64,000 nt of DNA from Streptomyces sedi (GTDB lineage: Bacteria > Actinomycetota > Actinomycetes > Streptomycetales > Streptomycetaceae), in the NCBI RefSeq assembly GCF_006335015.1, contig NZ_VDGT01000010.1, positions 124,001-188,000 of the forward strand, in the 5' to 3' direction. Below, one piece after another: positions 26,296-35,078 of this stretch (position 1 is the first letter of the stretch; each line of letters begins with the position of its first letter). The position numbers were made by a program, and so were the translations under genes. The notes under the pieces are model-generated. The model was given only the letters and a program-made list of their open reading frames with translations, was not told the origin of the DNA and made no database searches.

Positions 26296-27356
26296 GGGCC
26301 GATCCTTCCATGCATCCGAAAAACACGGTCATACGCGGCTGCCAGAAGCTCGGGATCGTGCCGGGCCGAGCCGGCCCCGGGACCGGAACCAGCGTTCGCG
26401 GCCACGGGGGCCAACACCACCTCGGCCCCCAGTCGCTCGGCGGCGGCCTGACTCAGGCTCTCTCCGTCGGGGACGGCGGCCCGATCGGCCAGCACCACGT
26501 CAAAGGTGAGTTTAGGGGCGTGTTGTACCAAAACCTCCACATGACGTTGCGGTGAGAAGCCATCAGTTTCGCCCGGTTGGGGCGCCAGATTGAGCGAGAG
26601 AACCCTCCGCGCCTTGGTGCTGACCAGCGCGTCAAGCAACTCGGGCACCAGCAGGTGGGGGATGACGGAGGAGAACCACGAACCGGGGCCGAGAACCACC
26701 CAGTCGGCGTCCAGCACGGCCGCCACGGCCTCGGGCACGGCCGGCGGATCGCTGGGCACCAGCATCACCTCGCGGACCTCACCCGGCGTCAACGCGACGG
26801 ACGCCTGCCCGCGCACCCGCGACAACTCCTCGGGAAGCGCCGGGTCGTGACCGAGCACCGACGCCTCCAGGGCCAGCGGCACCGCGGACATCGGCAGCAC
26901 CCGGCCGTGCGCCCCCAACAGCTTGCCCACCAGGTCGAGCGCGCCGACATGGTCGCCCAACTGCTCCCAGAGCGCGACGATCAGCAGATTGCCCACGGCG
27001 TGGTCGTGCAGCTCGCCCTCGCTCTGGAAGCGGTGCTGGATCACCTCCGACCAGGTGCGGCCCCACTCGTCGTCCCCGCAGAGCGCGGCCAGCGCCTTGC
27101 GCAGGTCGCCGGGCGGCAGCACGCCCAACTCGTCGCGGAGCCGGCCGCTCGACCCGCCGTCGTCGGCGACCGTGACCACGGCGGTGAGGTCGCCGGTGAT
27201 CCGCCGCAGCGCGGTGAGCGAGGCGGAGAGCCCCATGCCGCCGCCCAGCGCCACGACCTTGGGCTGCGCCCCCCGGCGGACGCCGCGCAGCGTGCGCCCC
27301 GCGCGCCGGCCGACGGACGGGCCCCCCGCCGCGCGCCTTGCTCCCTTCCGTGGCAT
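26286..27356 (-). CDS. yvcK: YvcK/CofD-like protein (gluconeogenesis factor family)
   Basis: A 356-residue UPF0052 protein. The nucleotide-binding motif V-A-L-G-G-G-M-G-L-S is near residue 36, followed by V-T-V-A-D-D-G-G-S-S-G-R-L-R. In other bacteria YvcK binds UDP-sugars and affects central carbon use and cell-wall synthesis. About 30 basic residues at the N-terminus precede the domain. The ATG is 3 nt after the rapZ stop and the 3' end overlaps whiA. Confidence 0.93.
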   Translation of the reverse strand: MPRKGARRAAGGPSVGRRAGRTLRGVRRGAQPKVVALGGGMGLSASLTALRRITGDLTAVVTVADDGGSSGRLRDELGVLPPGDLRKALAALCGDDEWGRTWSEVIQHRFQSEGELHDHAVGNLLIVALWEQLGDHVGALDLVGKLLGAHGRVLPMSAVPLALEASVLGHDPALPEELSRVRGQASVALTPGEVREVMLVPSDPPAVPEAVAAVLDADWVVLGPGSWFSSVIPHLLVPELLDALVSTKARRVLSLNLAPQPGETDGFSPQRHVEVLVQHAPKLTFDVVLADRAAVPDGESLSQAAAERLGAEVVLAPVAANAGSGPGAGSARHDPELLAAAYDRVFRMHGRIGPWR

Positions 27357-27359
27357 CGA

Positions 27360-28280
27360 CTACTCGCGTCCCATGTCCCGGTGGACGATCACGGTCTCCA
27401 CTCCCTCCGCGGCCAGCCGGCGCGCCAGCCGCTCGGACATCGCCACGCTGCGGTGCTTGCCGCCGGTGCAGCCGACGGCGATGGTCACATAACGCTTGCC
27501 CTCACGCCGGTAGCCGGCGGCCACCAGCTGGAGCAGCTCGGCGTACCTGTCGAGGAACTCCTTGGCACCCGGCTGGTTGAAGACGTAGCCGGACACCTCC
27601 TCGCTGGTCCCCGTGTAGGGGCGCAGCTCGGGGACCCAGTGCGGGTTGGGCAGGAACCGGCAGTCCACGACGTGGTCGGCGTCCACCGGCAGGCCGTACT
27701 TGTAGCCGAAGGACATGACGGTGGCCCGCAGCTCGGGCTCGTCTCCCCCGGCGAACTGGGCGTCCATCTTGGCGCGCAGCTCGTGGACGTTGAGGTTGGA
27801 GGTGTCGATCACCAGGTCCGCGTCGCCGCGCAGCTCCCGCAGCAGGTCGCGCTCGGCGGCGATGCCGTCGACGATCCGGCCGTCGCCCTGGAGCGGGTGC
27901 GGCCTGCGGACCGACTCGAAGCGCTGCACCAGCGCGTTGTCCGAGGCCTCAAGGAAGACGATGCGCCGGGTGACGCCCTTGGTCTCCAGGTCGTTCAACG
28001 ACTCCCGCAGGCTGTCGAAGAAGCCCCGGCCCCGCACGTCCACGACCACGGCGATCCGCGCGACGTTCCCCTGGGAACGGGCGCCGAGGTCGACCATGGT
28101 CGGGATCAGGGCCGGTGGCAGGTTGTCCACCACGAACCAGCCCAGGTCCTCCAGGCACTTGGCCGCCGTGGAGCGCCCCGCGCCCGACATCCCGGAGATG
28201 ATCACCAGCTCGGGGGTGCTCGCCGCCTCCTCGCCCACGGGCGGGGTGGTGGGTTCCTCTGCTCTGCTCTGTTCGCTCAT
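27360..28280 (-). CDS. rapZ: RapZ-family nucleotide-binding protein (YvcJ-like)
   Basis: A 306-residue P-loop protein. In E. coli RapZ controls GlmZ sRNA decay; its role in actinobacteria is not settled. The P-loop is G-M-S-G-A-G-R-S-T with Arg in place of the usual Lys, a known feature of streptomycete members. The conserved R-F-L-P-N-P-H-W-V-P and the C-terminal G-C-T-G-G-K-H-R-S-V are present. The ATG at 28280 starts after a short gap from uvrC, and the stop is 3 nt before yvcK. Confidence 0.94.
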   Translation of the reverse strand: MSEQSRAEEPTTPPVGEEAASTPELVIISGMSGAGRSTAAKCLEDLGWFVVDNLPPALIPTMVDLGARSQGNVARIAVVVDVRGRGFFDSLRESLNDLETKGVTRRIVFLEASDNALVQRFESVRRPHPLQGDGRIVDGIAAERDLLRELRGDADLVIDTSNLNVHELRAKMDAQFAGGDEPELRATVMSFGYKYGLPVDADHVVDCRFLPNPHWVPELRPYTGTSEEVSGYVFNQPGAKEFLDRYAELLQLVAAGYRREGKRYVTIAVGCTGGKHRSVAMSERLARRLAAEGVETVIVHRDMGRE

Positions 28281-28350
28281 GTCGCTCAATCCCCCGCCTG
28301 TCCTTCGATGACGTGTGTGGATCGTGGTCGCCGGCCTCTTCCGCGCTCGC

Positions 28351-30333
28351 TCAGTCCTCGACGATCTCACCGGTGGCCGTGTTGACCGCGGGTGCGGCCT
28401 GGGCCTGGCCGGCGAGGGCCGCCGCGACCGTCTCGGCGGTCCTGCGGCCTATGCCGGGCACCTCGCTGATCTCCTCGACCGTGGCGGCGCGGAGCCGCTT
28501 GACCGAGCCGAAGTGCTTGAGCAGCGCCTTCTTGCGGGTCTCCCCGAGGCCGGGAATGGCGTCGAGGGGACCCTTCCTTATCGATTGTGACCGCTTTCCG
28601 CGCTGGTAGCGGATCGCGAAGCGGTGCGCCTCGTCCCTCACCCGTTGAAGCAGGTAGAGCCCCTCGCTGGTGCGGGGCAGGATCACCGGATCGTCCTCGC
28701 CGGGGAGCCAGACCTCCTCCAGGCGCTTGGCCAGCCCGCAGACGGCCACGTCGCCGATGCCGAGCTCGTCCATCGCCCGCCGGGCCGCCGCCACCTGCGG
28801 CTGGCCGCCGTCCACCACGACCAGCTGCGGCGGGTAGGCGAAGCGCTTGGGCCTGCCGTCCTCCCCGGTCGGGCCGAGGGGCTCGTCGGCGGTCTCCTCG
28901 CCGCCCTCCGCCACGGCCCACTCCCCGGTGCGCTCGCGCTCCCGCAGATAGCGGCGGAAGCGCCGGGAGACCACCTCGTGCATCGCCCGGACGTCGTCCT
29001 GCCCGGCGAAGCTCTTGATCTGGAAGCGCCGGTACTCGCTCTTGCGCGCCAGCCCGTCCTCGAAGACGACCATGGAGGCCACGACGTCGTCGCCCTGGAG
29101 ATGGGAGATGTCGAAGCACTCCACCCGCAGCGGCGCCGAGTCGAGCCCCAGGTGCTCGGCGATCTCCTCCAGGGCGCGGGAGCGGGTGGTGAGGTCGGAG
29201 GCGCGCTTGGTCTTGTGCAGGGTGAGCGCCTGGCGCGCGTTGCGCGCCACGGTCGTCATCAGGTCGCGCTTGTCGCCGCGCCGCGGCACGCGCAGGCTGA
29301 CCCGGGAGCCGCGGCGCTCGGTGAGCCACTCGGCGACCGGCTCCGGCGGCTCGGGCAGCGCCGGCACCAGCACCTCGCGCGGCACGCTCTCGCCGCTCTC
29401 CTCGCCGTACAACTGCTGGAGGGCGCTCTCCACCAGCTCGCCTGCCGTCACGTCGGCGACGCGGTCGGTCACCCAGCCGCGCTGGCCCCTGACCCGGCCG
29501 CCACGCACGTGGAAGATCTGCACCGCCGCCTCCAGCTCGTCCTCGGCGAGGGCGATCAGGTCGGCGTCCGTGGCGTCGGCGAGCACCACCGCGCTCTTCT
29601 CCATGGCGCGGCGCAGCGCCTCGATGTCGTCCCGCAGCCGGCCGGCCCGCTCGTACTCCAGGGCCTCCGCGGCCTCCCCCATCTCCTGCTCCAGCCGACG
29701 CAGGTAGGTGCCCGTGCGGCCGGCCATGAAGTCGCAGAACTCGTCGGCCAGCGCCCGGTGGTCCTCGGGGCTGATCCGGCCGGTGCAGGGGGCGGCGCAC
29801 TTGTCGATGTACCCCAGGAGGCAGGGGCGGCCGATGGCCCGCGCGCGCTTGAAGACCCCGGCGGAGCAGGTGCGGACGGGGAAGACGCGCAGCAGCAGGT
29901 CGACCGTCTCGCGGATGGCCCAGGCGTGGGCGTAGGGGCCGAAGTACCGCACGCCCCTGCGCTTGGCGCCGCGCAGCACCTGGACGCGGGGGAACTCCTC
30001 GTTCATCGTGACCGCGAGTGAGGGATAGCTCTTGTCGTCGCGGTACTTGACGTTGAATCGGGGGTCGTACTCCTTGATCCAGGAGTACTCCAGCTGAAGC
30101 GCCTCGACCTCGGTGGAGACCACCGTCCACTCGACGGAGGCGGCGGTGGTCACCATCGTGGCCGTGCGGGGGTGCAGGCCCGAGAGGTCCTGGAAGTACG
30201 AGGAGAGGCGCTGCCGGAGGCTCTTGGCCTTCCCCACGTAGATCACCCTGCGGTGCTCGTCGCGGAACCGGTAGACACCGGGCGAGTCGGGAATCTCACC
30301 CGGCCTCGGGCGGTAGCTGGAAGGATCGGCCAT
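28351..30333 (-). CDS. uvrC: UvrC, excinuclease ABC subunit C
   Basis: A 660-residue nuclease making both incisions in nucleotide excision repair. Domains in order: GIY-YIG nuclease at the N-terminus (V-Y-R-F-R-D...V-I-Y-V-G-K-A-K), UVR/UvrB-binding region near residue 205, RNase H-like endonuclease with F-D-I-S-H-L-Q-G, and helix-hairpin-helix motifs at the C-terminus. The ATG at 30333 lies exactly 7 nt after the -10 TAGGGT of a damage promoter, predicting a leaderless mRNA. It is followed by rapZ in the same direction. Confidence 0.97.
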   Translation of the reverse strand: MADPSSYRPRPGEIPDSPGVYRFRDEHRRVIYVGKAKSLRQRLSSYFQDLSGLHPRTATMVTTAASVEWTVVSTEVEALQLEYSWIKEYDPRFNVKYRDDKSYPSLAVTMNEEFPRVQVLRGAKRRGVRYFGPYAHAWAIRETVDLLLRVFPVRTCSAGVFKRARAIGRPCLLGYIDKCAAPCTGRISPEDHRALADEFCDFMAGRTGTYLRRLEQEMGEAAEALEYERAGRLRDDIEALRRAMEKSAVVLADATDADLIALAEDELEAAVQIFHVRGGRVRGQRGWVTDRVADVTAGELVESALQQLYGEESGESVPREVLVPALPEPPEPVAEWLTERRGSRVSLRVPRRGDKRDLMTTVARNARQALTLHKTKRASDLTTRSRALEEIAEHLGLDSAPLRVECFDISHLQGDDVVASMVVFEDGLARKSEYRRFQIKSFAGQDDVRAMHEVVSRRFRRYLRERERTGEWAVAEGGEETADEPLGPTGEDGRPKRFAYPPQLVVVDGGQPQVAAARRAMDELGIGDVAVCGLAKRLEEVWLPGEDDPVILPRTSEGLYLLQRVRDEAHRFAIRYQRGKRSQSIRKGPLDAIPGLGETRKKALLKHFGSVKRLRAATVEEISEVPGIGRRTAETVAAALAGQAQAAPAVNTATGEIVED

Positions 30334-30340
30334 GGCGCCA

Positions 30341-30363
30341 ACCCTACTGCCGCCCACTGACAG
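30341..30363 (-). promoter_or_regulatory. PafBC-type damage promoter of uvrC
   Basis: CTGTCAGTG (30363-30355), 8-nt spacer, TAGGGT (30346-30341), then 7 nt to the ATG. It matches tTGTCRgtg-N8-TAnnnT except for the weakly conserved first base. Confidence 0.85.
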
Positions 30364-30405
30364 TGAGCGCACCACGCAGGGTGAGCGTGGTGGCCCGGCC
30401 GGCGG

Positions 30406-31062
30406 CTACCAGCCGCGCTCGCGCCACTCGGCCAGGTGCGGTCGCTCGGCGCCGAGGGTGGTGTCCGCGCCGTGCCCCGGGTAGACCCAGGTCTCGTCCG
30501 GGAGTCGCGCGAAGAGCTTGCTCTCCACGTCGGCCAACAGACTGGTGAAGGCGGCGGGATCGCCGAACGTGTTGCCCACGCCGCCGGGGAACAGGCTGTC
30601 CCCGGTGAGGAGATGGGGATGCCCCTCGGGGTCGTCGTAGACCAGCGCGACGGAACCGGGGGTGTGGCCGACGAGGTGACGGGCCGTGAGGTGGCAGCGG
30701 CCGACGGCGATCCGGTCACCGTCGTCGACCGGCACCTCGGTGGGCACCGGGATGCCCTCGGCGTCGTGGCGGCCGGCGTACGTGGGGGCGCCGGTGGCGG
30801 CGACCACCTCGGCGAGGGCGCTCCAGTGGTCGCCGTGGCGGTGGGTGGTCACGACGCCGACCAGCCCGTCCGGGCCGATCAGCTCCACCAGCGCGGGCGC
30901 GTCCGCCGCCGCGTCGACCAGCAGTTGCTCGCCGGTCGCGCGGCAGCGCAGCAGATAGGCGTTGTTCTCCATGGGGCCGACGGCGATCTTGGTGATCACC
31001 AGGTGGGTCAACTCGTGCACGTCGGGGGGTCCGCCGACCGTCACGTCTCCGGTGTACGCCAT
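30406..31062 (-). CDS. Metallo-beta-lactamase-fold hydrolase (glyoxalase II-like)
   Basis: A 218-residue MBL-fold protein. The metal motif is T-H-R-H-G-D-H-W (HxHxDH), with further histidine ligands in L-V-G-H-T-P-G-S and an aspartate in L-T-G-D-S-L-F. The compact form resembles hydroxyacylglutathione or persulfide-type hydrolases; in mycothiol-using bacteria the substrate could be a mycothiol thioester. The ATG at 31062 is 7 nt after the -10 of a damage-type promoter. It lies between uvrC and a mycothiol-dependent-type gene. Confidence 0.9.
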   Translation of the reverse strand: MAYTGDVTVGGPPDVHELTHLVITKIAVGPMENNAYLLRCRATGEQLLVDAAADAPALVELIGPDGLVGVVTTHRHGDHWSALAEVVAATGAPTYAGRHDAEGIPVPTEVPVDDGDRIAVGRCHLTARHLVGHTPGSVALVYDDPEGHPHLLTGDSLFPGGVGNTFGDPAAFTSLLADVESKLFARLPDETWVYPGHGADTTLGAERPHLAEWRERGW

Positions 31063-31069
31063 GCCCGGC

Positions 31070-31092
31070 AGTCTCTCAGACGGCACCGACAA
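31070..31092 (-). promoter_or_regulatory. PafBC-type damage promoter of the MBL hydrolase
   Basis: TTGTCGGTG (31092-31084) is a perfect upstream element. After 8 nt comes GAGACT (31075-31070), which keeps the A and final T of TAnnnT, then 7 nt to the ATG. Confidence 0.6.
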
Positions 31093-31097
31093 CACGC

Positions 31098-31787
31098 CTA
31101 GAGCGCCGGCGGCCTCGGCAGCGGCTCGGCCGAGGTCAGGCCGCTGCCGGCGGTGCGCCCGCTGAGCCAGCCGACCAGCGCGGCCGGCGTGCCCACCACC
31201 CGGCGCGGCTCGCCCTCGGTCGCGCCGGTGCGCCAGCCGCGCCCGTCCTCCGCGCGCAGCTCGACGGCCGGCAGGTCGGGGTGGCCGGCGTAGCGGTTGG
31301 CCAGGTAGTCGACGGCACGGTCCAGGAAGGTGCCGGGGAGGTCGGCGACGGTCGGCCCGGCGTCCAGGTCGATCCGGTGCAGCTCGACCTCGACCCAGCG
31401 GCGGAACGGGAGGCCGGCGGCGCGGTCGGTGACCCCGTTGCGCAGGGTGACGCGGCGCTCCCAGCCGGCCTCGTCGAGGGCGCGCGCGGTCGCCAGGAGA
31501 CGGGCGGAGCTGTCGCGCAGGTCGGCCAGGTGCTCGGCGGGCGGGCGTCCCGCGCCGCGCGCGATCGCCTCGTCCCTGGCCTGGTCGCTGGCGTACATGG
31601 GGCGGTCGTGGAGCACGTCGTCGAGGGCGTCGGCGTTGCGGGCGAGATGGGCCAGCACATGGCCGCGCGTCCAGCCGGGGAGCCGGGAGGGCGCGGCGAG
31701 CGCGGCCTCGTCGAGGCCGGCGGCGGTGCGCAGGAGGCGGTCGGTGGCATCCTCGACGGAGGCCAGGTCGGCAACGGCTCGGATCAT
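31098..31787 (-). CDS. Maleylpyruvate isomerase/mycothiol-dependent family protein (DinB-like fold)
   Basis: A 229-residue protein of the DinB/MPI four-helix-bundle superfamily. The N-terminal A-T-D-R-L-L-R-T-A and P-G-W-T-R-G-H-V-L-A-H-L-A-R-N-A-D-A, with the metal-site histidine, are typical. The middle W-V-E-V-E-L-H-R-I-D-L supplies a second conserved histidine. Family members use mycothiol as cofactor; the reaction is not assignable. The ATG at 31787 is 7 nt after TAGGGT, so it too may be leaderless, but there is no damage-type -35. Confidence 0.85.
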   Translation of the reverse strand: MIRAVADLASVEDATDRLLRTAAGLDEAALAAPSRLPGWTRGHVLAHLARNADALDDVLHDRPMYASDQARDEAIARGAGRPPAEHLADLRDSSARLLATARALDEAGWERRVTLRNGVTDRAAGLPFRRWVEVELHRIDLDAGPTVADLPGTFLDRAVDYLANRYAGHPDLPAVELRAEDGRGWRTGATEGEPRRVVGTPAALVGWLSGRTAGSGLTSAEPLPRPPAL

Positions 31788-31921
31788 GGCACGCACCCTA
31801 GTCCGCCCCCGCGCTCGCGCCACTCCATCGGGTGAATCCGGCGTGATTCCGCCGTGAAACGGCCGGCAATCGAACGCACGTGCTATAGGCTGCGAGGCGG
31901 TCCTCGGGCGTTCGGCGACGA

Positions 31922-31944
31922 TTGTCAGAGGGGCCCCATACTCT
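31922..31944 (+). promoter_or_regulatory. PafBC-type damage promoter of uvrA
   Basis: TTGTCAGAG (31922-31930), 8-nt spacer, TACTCT (31939-31944). It matches tTGTCRgtg-N8-TAnnnT with one weak-position change. Transcription should start near 31952, leaving a leader of about 56 nt. A 7-bp hairpin (31955-31961 with 31967-31973) lies at its beginning. Confidence 0.8.
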
Positions 31945-32007
31945 GGAACGGGTCGCTCGCGGAGAGCGCGAGCGTTCCCGATCTACCAACGAAAGGTGCC
32001 ATCCGGC

Positions 32008-34959
32008 GTGGCCGACCGACTCATCGTTCGTGGCGCTCGCGAGCACAACCTCAGGAACGTCTCGCTCGACCTGCCCCGCGACTCGCTCATCGTCTTCACC
32101 GGGCTGTCGGGTTCTGGCAAGTCCTCCCTCGCCTTCGACACGATCTTCGCCGAGGGCCAGCGGCGTTACGTCGAGTCGCTGTCCGCGTACGCCCGGCAGT
32201 TCCTGGGCCAGATGGACAAGCCGGACGTGGACTTCATCGAGGGCCTGTCCCCCGCGGTCTCCATCGACCAGAAGTCCACCTCGCGCAACCCGCGCTCCAC
32301 CGTGGGCACCATCACCGAGGTCTACGACTACCTCCGACTCCTCTTCGCCAGGATCGGCAAGCCGCACTGCCCGGAGTGCGGCCGGCCCATCGCCCGGCAG
32401 TCGCCGCAGGCCATCGTGGACAAGGTCCTCGGGCTGGCCGAGGGCAGCAGGTTCCAGGTGCTGTCGCCGCTGGTGCGCGAGCGCAAGGGCGAGTTCGTCG
32501 ACCTCTTCGCCGACCTCCAGACCAAGGGCTACAGCCGCGCCCGGGTGGACGGGGCCACGATCCAGCTGGCCGACCCGCCCAAGCTGAAGAAGCAGGAGAA
32601 GCACACCATCGAGGTGGTGGTGGACCGGCTGACGGTCAAGGAGAGCGCCAAGCGCCGGCTGACGGACTCGGTGGAGACGGCCCTCGGCCTCTCCGGCGGG
32701 ATGGTCATCCTCGACTTCGTCGACCTGCCCGAGGACGACCCGCAGCGGGAGCGGATGTACTCGGAGCACCTCTACTGCCCGTACGACGACCTCTCGTTCG
32801 AGGAGCTGGAGCCCCGCTCCTTCTCGTTCAACTCGCCGTTCGGCGCCTGCCCGGAGTGCACCGGGATCGGGACCCGGATGGAGGTCGACCCGGAGCTGAT
32901 CATCCCCGACCCGGAGAAGACGCTGGAGGAGGGGGCGATCCACCCCTGGTCCCACGGGCACACCAAGGGCTATTTCAACCTGCTGATCGGCGCCCTCGGG
33001 GACGCGCTGAGCTTCCGCACGGACGTGCCCTGGGAAGGGCTGCCCCAGCGCGCCAAGAAGGCCCTGCTCAACGGGCACAGGACCAAGATCGAGGTCCGCT
33101 ACGAGAACCGCCACGGGCAGGAGCGCGCCTACACCACGGCCTTCGAGGGTGTGCTGCCGTTCATCCGCAGGCGGCACGCGGAGGCCGAGACGGACTCCGG
33201 GCGCGAGCGCTTCGAGGGGTACATGCGCGAGGTGCCCTGCCCGGCCTGCCAGGGCACCCGGCTGAAGCCGCTGGTGCTGGCGGTCACGGTGCAGGGGCGT
33301 TCCATCGCCGAGGTGGCGGGGATGTCGATCAGCGAGTGCGCCGAGTTCCTGGGGCGGATGGAGCTGACCGCGCGCGAGCGTGCCATCGCCGAGCGGGTGC
33401 TCAAGGAGGTCAACGAGCGGCTGCGGTTCCTCGTCGACGTCGGCCTCGACTACCTCTCGCTCAACCGCGCCGCCGGCTCGCTCTCCGGCGGCGAGGCCCA
33501 GCGCATCCGGCTGGCCACCCAGATCGGCTCCGGCCTCGTCGGCGTGCTCTACGTGCTCGACGAGCCGTCGATCGGCCTGCACCAACGGGACAACCACCGG
33601 CTGATCGAGACCCTGGTCCGCCTCCGCGACCTGGGGAACACGCTGATCGTCGTCGAGCACGACGAGGACACGATCAAGACCGCTGACTGGGTGGTCGACA
33701 TCGGCCCCGGCGCCGGCGAGCACGGCGGCGAGGTGGTCCACAGCGGACCCCTGTCGGGACTGCTGACCAACGAGGACTCCCTCACCGGTCAGTACCTGGC
33801 CGGCGCCCGCACCATCCCGCTGCCCGCCCAGCGCCGCCCGCTGGACCAGGAGCGGATGCTCACGGTCCACGGCGCCCGGGAGCACAACCTGCGCGGCATC
33901 GACGTCAGCTTCCCCGTCGGGCTGCTGACGGCCGTCACCGGCGTCTCGGGCTCGGGGAAGTCCACCCTGGTCAACGACATCCTCTACACCCACCTGGCCC
34001 GCGAGCTGAACGGCGCCAAGGCGGTCCCCGGGCGGCACACCCGGGTCACCGGGGACGACCTGGTCGACAAGGTGGTCCATGTCGACCAGTCCCCCATCGG
34101 CCGGACCCCCCGTTCCAACCCGGCAACGTACACCGGTGTCTTCGACCACGTGCGGCGGCTCTTCGCCGAGACGATGGAGGCCAAGGTCCGCGGGTACCAG
34201 CCGGGCCGCTTCTCGTTCAACGTCAAGGGCGGTCGCTGCGAGAACTGCTCGGGTGACGGCACCATCAAGATCGAGATGAACTTCCTGCCCGACGTCTACG
34301 TGCCCTGCGAGGTCTGCCACGGCGCCCGGTACAACCGGGAGACCCTGGAGGTGCACTACAAGGGCAAGTCCATCGCCGAGGTGCTGGACATGCCGATCGA
34401 GGAGGCGCTGGAGTTCTTCGCCGCCGTACCGGCGATCGCGCGCCACCTGCGCACGCTCAACGACGTGGGCCTCGGCTACGTCCGCCTCGGCCAGCCGGCG
34501 CCGACGCTCTCCGGCGGCGAGGCGCAGCGGGTCAAGCTCGCCTCCGAGCTCCAGAAGCGCTCCACCGGGAGCACGGTCTACGTGCTGGACGAGCCCACCA
34601 CCGGCCTGCACTTCGAGGACATCCGCAAGCTGATCACGGTCCTCTCCGACCTGGTGGACAAGGGCAACACGGTGGTGGTCATCGAGCACAACCTCGATGT
34701 GATCAAGACCGCCGACTGGGTGCTGGACATGGGCCCCGAGGGCGGTGGCGGCGGTGGCCAGCTGATCGCCGAGGGCACCCCGGAGCAGGTCGCCGCCGTG
34801 CCGGCGAGCCACACGGGCAAGTTCCTGCGGGAGATCCTGGGGGACGCGGTCAGTGACGCCGCCCCGGCCACCTCCCGTCGGAAGTCCCCCTCCCGGAAGG
34901 CGACGGCGGGCGACGCCCCCGCCAAGCCGGCGAGAAAGCGAGCCGCCGCCAAACGCTGA
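32008..34959 (+). CDS. uvrA: UvrA, excinuclease ABC subunit A
   Basis: A 983-residue DNA-damage sensor with two ABC ATPase halves: the first Walker A is G-L-S-G-S-G-K-S-S near residue 35, the second is G-V-S-G-S-G-K-S-T near 650, and both signatures are L-S-G-G-E-A-Q-R. Zinc-binding Cys pairs include C-P-E-C-T-G and C-E-N-C-S-G with C-E-V-C-H-G. The GTG at 32008 is preferred to the in-frame GTG at 31996 because GAAAGG lies at ribosome-binding distance only for the former and the product then begins V-A-D-R-L-I-V-R-G-A-R-E as in orthologues. The C-terminal 35 residues are Lys/Ala-rich. Confidence 0.97.
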   Translation: MADRLIVRGAREHNLRNVSLDLPRDSLIVFTGLSGSGKSSLAFDTIFAEGQRRYVESLSAYARQFLGQMDKPDVDFIEGLSPAVSIDQKSTSRNPRSTVGTITEVYDYLRLLFARIGKPHCPECGRPIARQSPQAIVDKVLGLAEGSRFQVLSPLVRERKGEFVDLFADLQTKGYSRARVDGATIQLADPPKLKKQEKHTIEVVVDRLTVKESAKRRLTDSVETALGLSGGMVILDFVDLPEDDPQRERMYSEHLYCPYDDLSFEELEPRSFSFNSPFGACPECTGIGTRMEVDPELIIPDPEKTLEEGAIHPWSHGHTKGYFNLLIGALGDALSFRTDVPWEGLPQRAKKALLNGHRTKIEVRYENRHGQERAYTTAFEGVLPFIRRRHAEAETDSGRERFEGYMREVPCPACQGTRLKPLVLAVTVQGRSIAEVAGMSISECAEFLGRMELTARERAIAERVLKEVNERLRFLVDVGLDYLSLNRAAGSLSGGEAQRIRLATQIGSGLVGVLYVLDEPSIGLHQRDNHRLIETLVRLRDLGNTLIVVEHDEDTIKTADWVVDIGPGAGEHGGEVVHSGPLSGLLTNEDSLTGQYLAGARTIPLPAQRRPLDQERMLTVHGAREHNLRGIDVSFPVGLLTAVTGVSGSGKSTLVNDILYTHLARELNGAKAVPGRHTRVTGDDLVDKVVHVDQSPIGRTPRSNPATYTGVFDHVRRLFAETMEAKVRGYQPGRFSFNVKGGRCENCSGDGTIKIEMNFLPDVYVPCEVCHGARYNRETLEVHYKGKSIAEVLDMPIEEALEFFAAVPAIARHLRTLNDVGLGYVRLGQPAPTLSGGEAQRVKLASELQKRSTGSTVYVLDEPTTGLHFEDIRKLITVLSDLVDKGNTVVVIEHNLDVIKTADWVLDMGPEGGGGGGQLIAEGTPEQVAAVPASHTGKFLREILGDAVSDAAPATSRRKSPSRKATAGDAPAKPARKRAAAKR

Positions 34960-34975
34960 CGGGCGTTTTGTTCTC
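34951..34975 (+). terminator. Terminator overlapping the uvrA stop codon
   Basis: AAACGC (34951-34956), a 6-nt loop containing the TGA stop, and GCGTTT (34963-34968) followed by T-rich TGTTCT form a short intrinsic terminator whose left arm is the last codons of uvrA. Confidence 0.55.
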
Positions 34976-35005
34976 CCCAAGTTCCCGACGAGCCCCTGGC
35001 ACCAG

Positions 35006-35078
35006 GTCAACTCCCTTGGAACGCTGAGCCGCCGGCGCGCACCCGCGCCACCAGGCACGTGTTTCACAGGGAGTTGAC
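35006..35078 (+). promoter_or_regulatory. Inverted repeat able to sequester the next gene's ribosome-binding site
   Basis: GTCAACTCCCT (35006-35016) is perfectly complementary to AGGGAGTTGAC (35068-35078). The right arm contains the GGGAG Shine-Dalgarno of the gene starting at 35079 and ends directly before its TTG start codon. The loop is 51 nt. Confidence 0.65.

Noticed and set aside
31922..31980. LexA box before uvrA
   Set aside because: No GAAC-N4-GTTC type site is present here or before uvrB or uvrC; the GGAAC/GTTCC pair is too widely spaced and flanks a hairpin.
31996..32010. Alternative uvrA start at the GTG at 31996
   Set aside because: It overlaps the GAAAGG ribosome-binding site; the GTG at 32008 gives the orthologue-like N-terminus.
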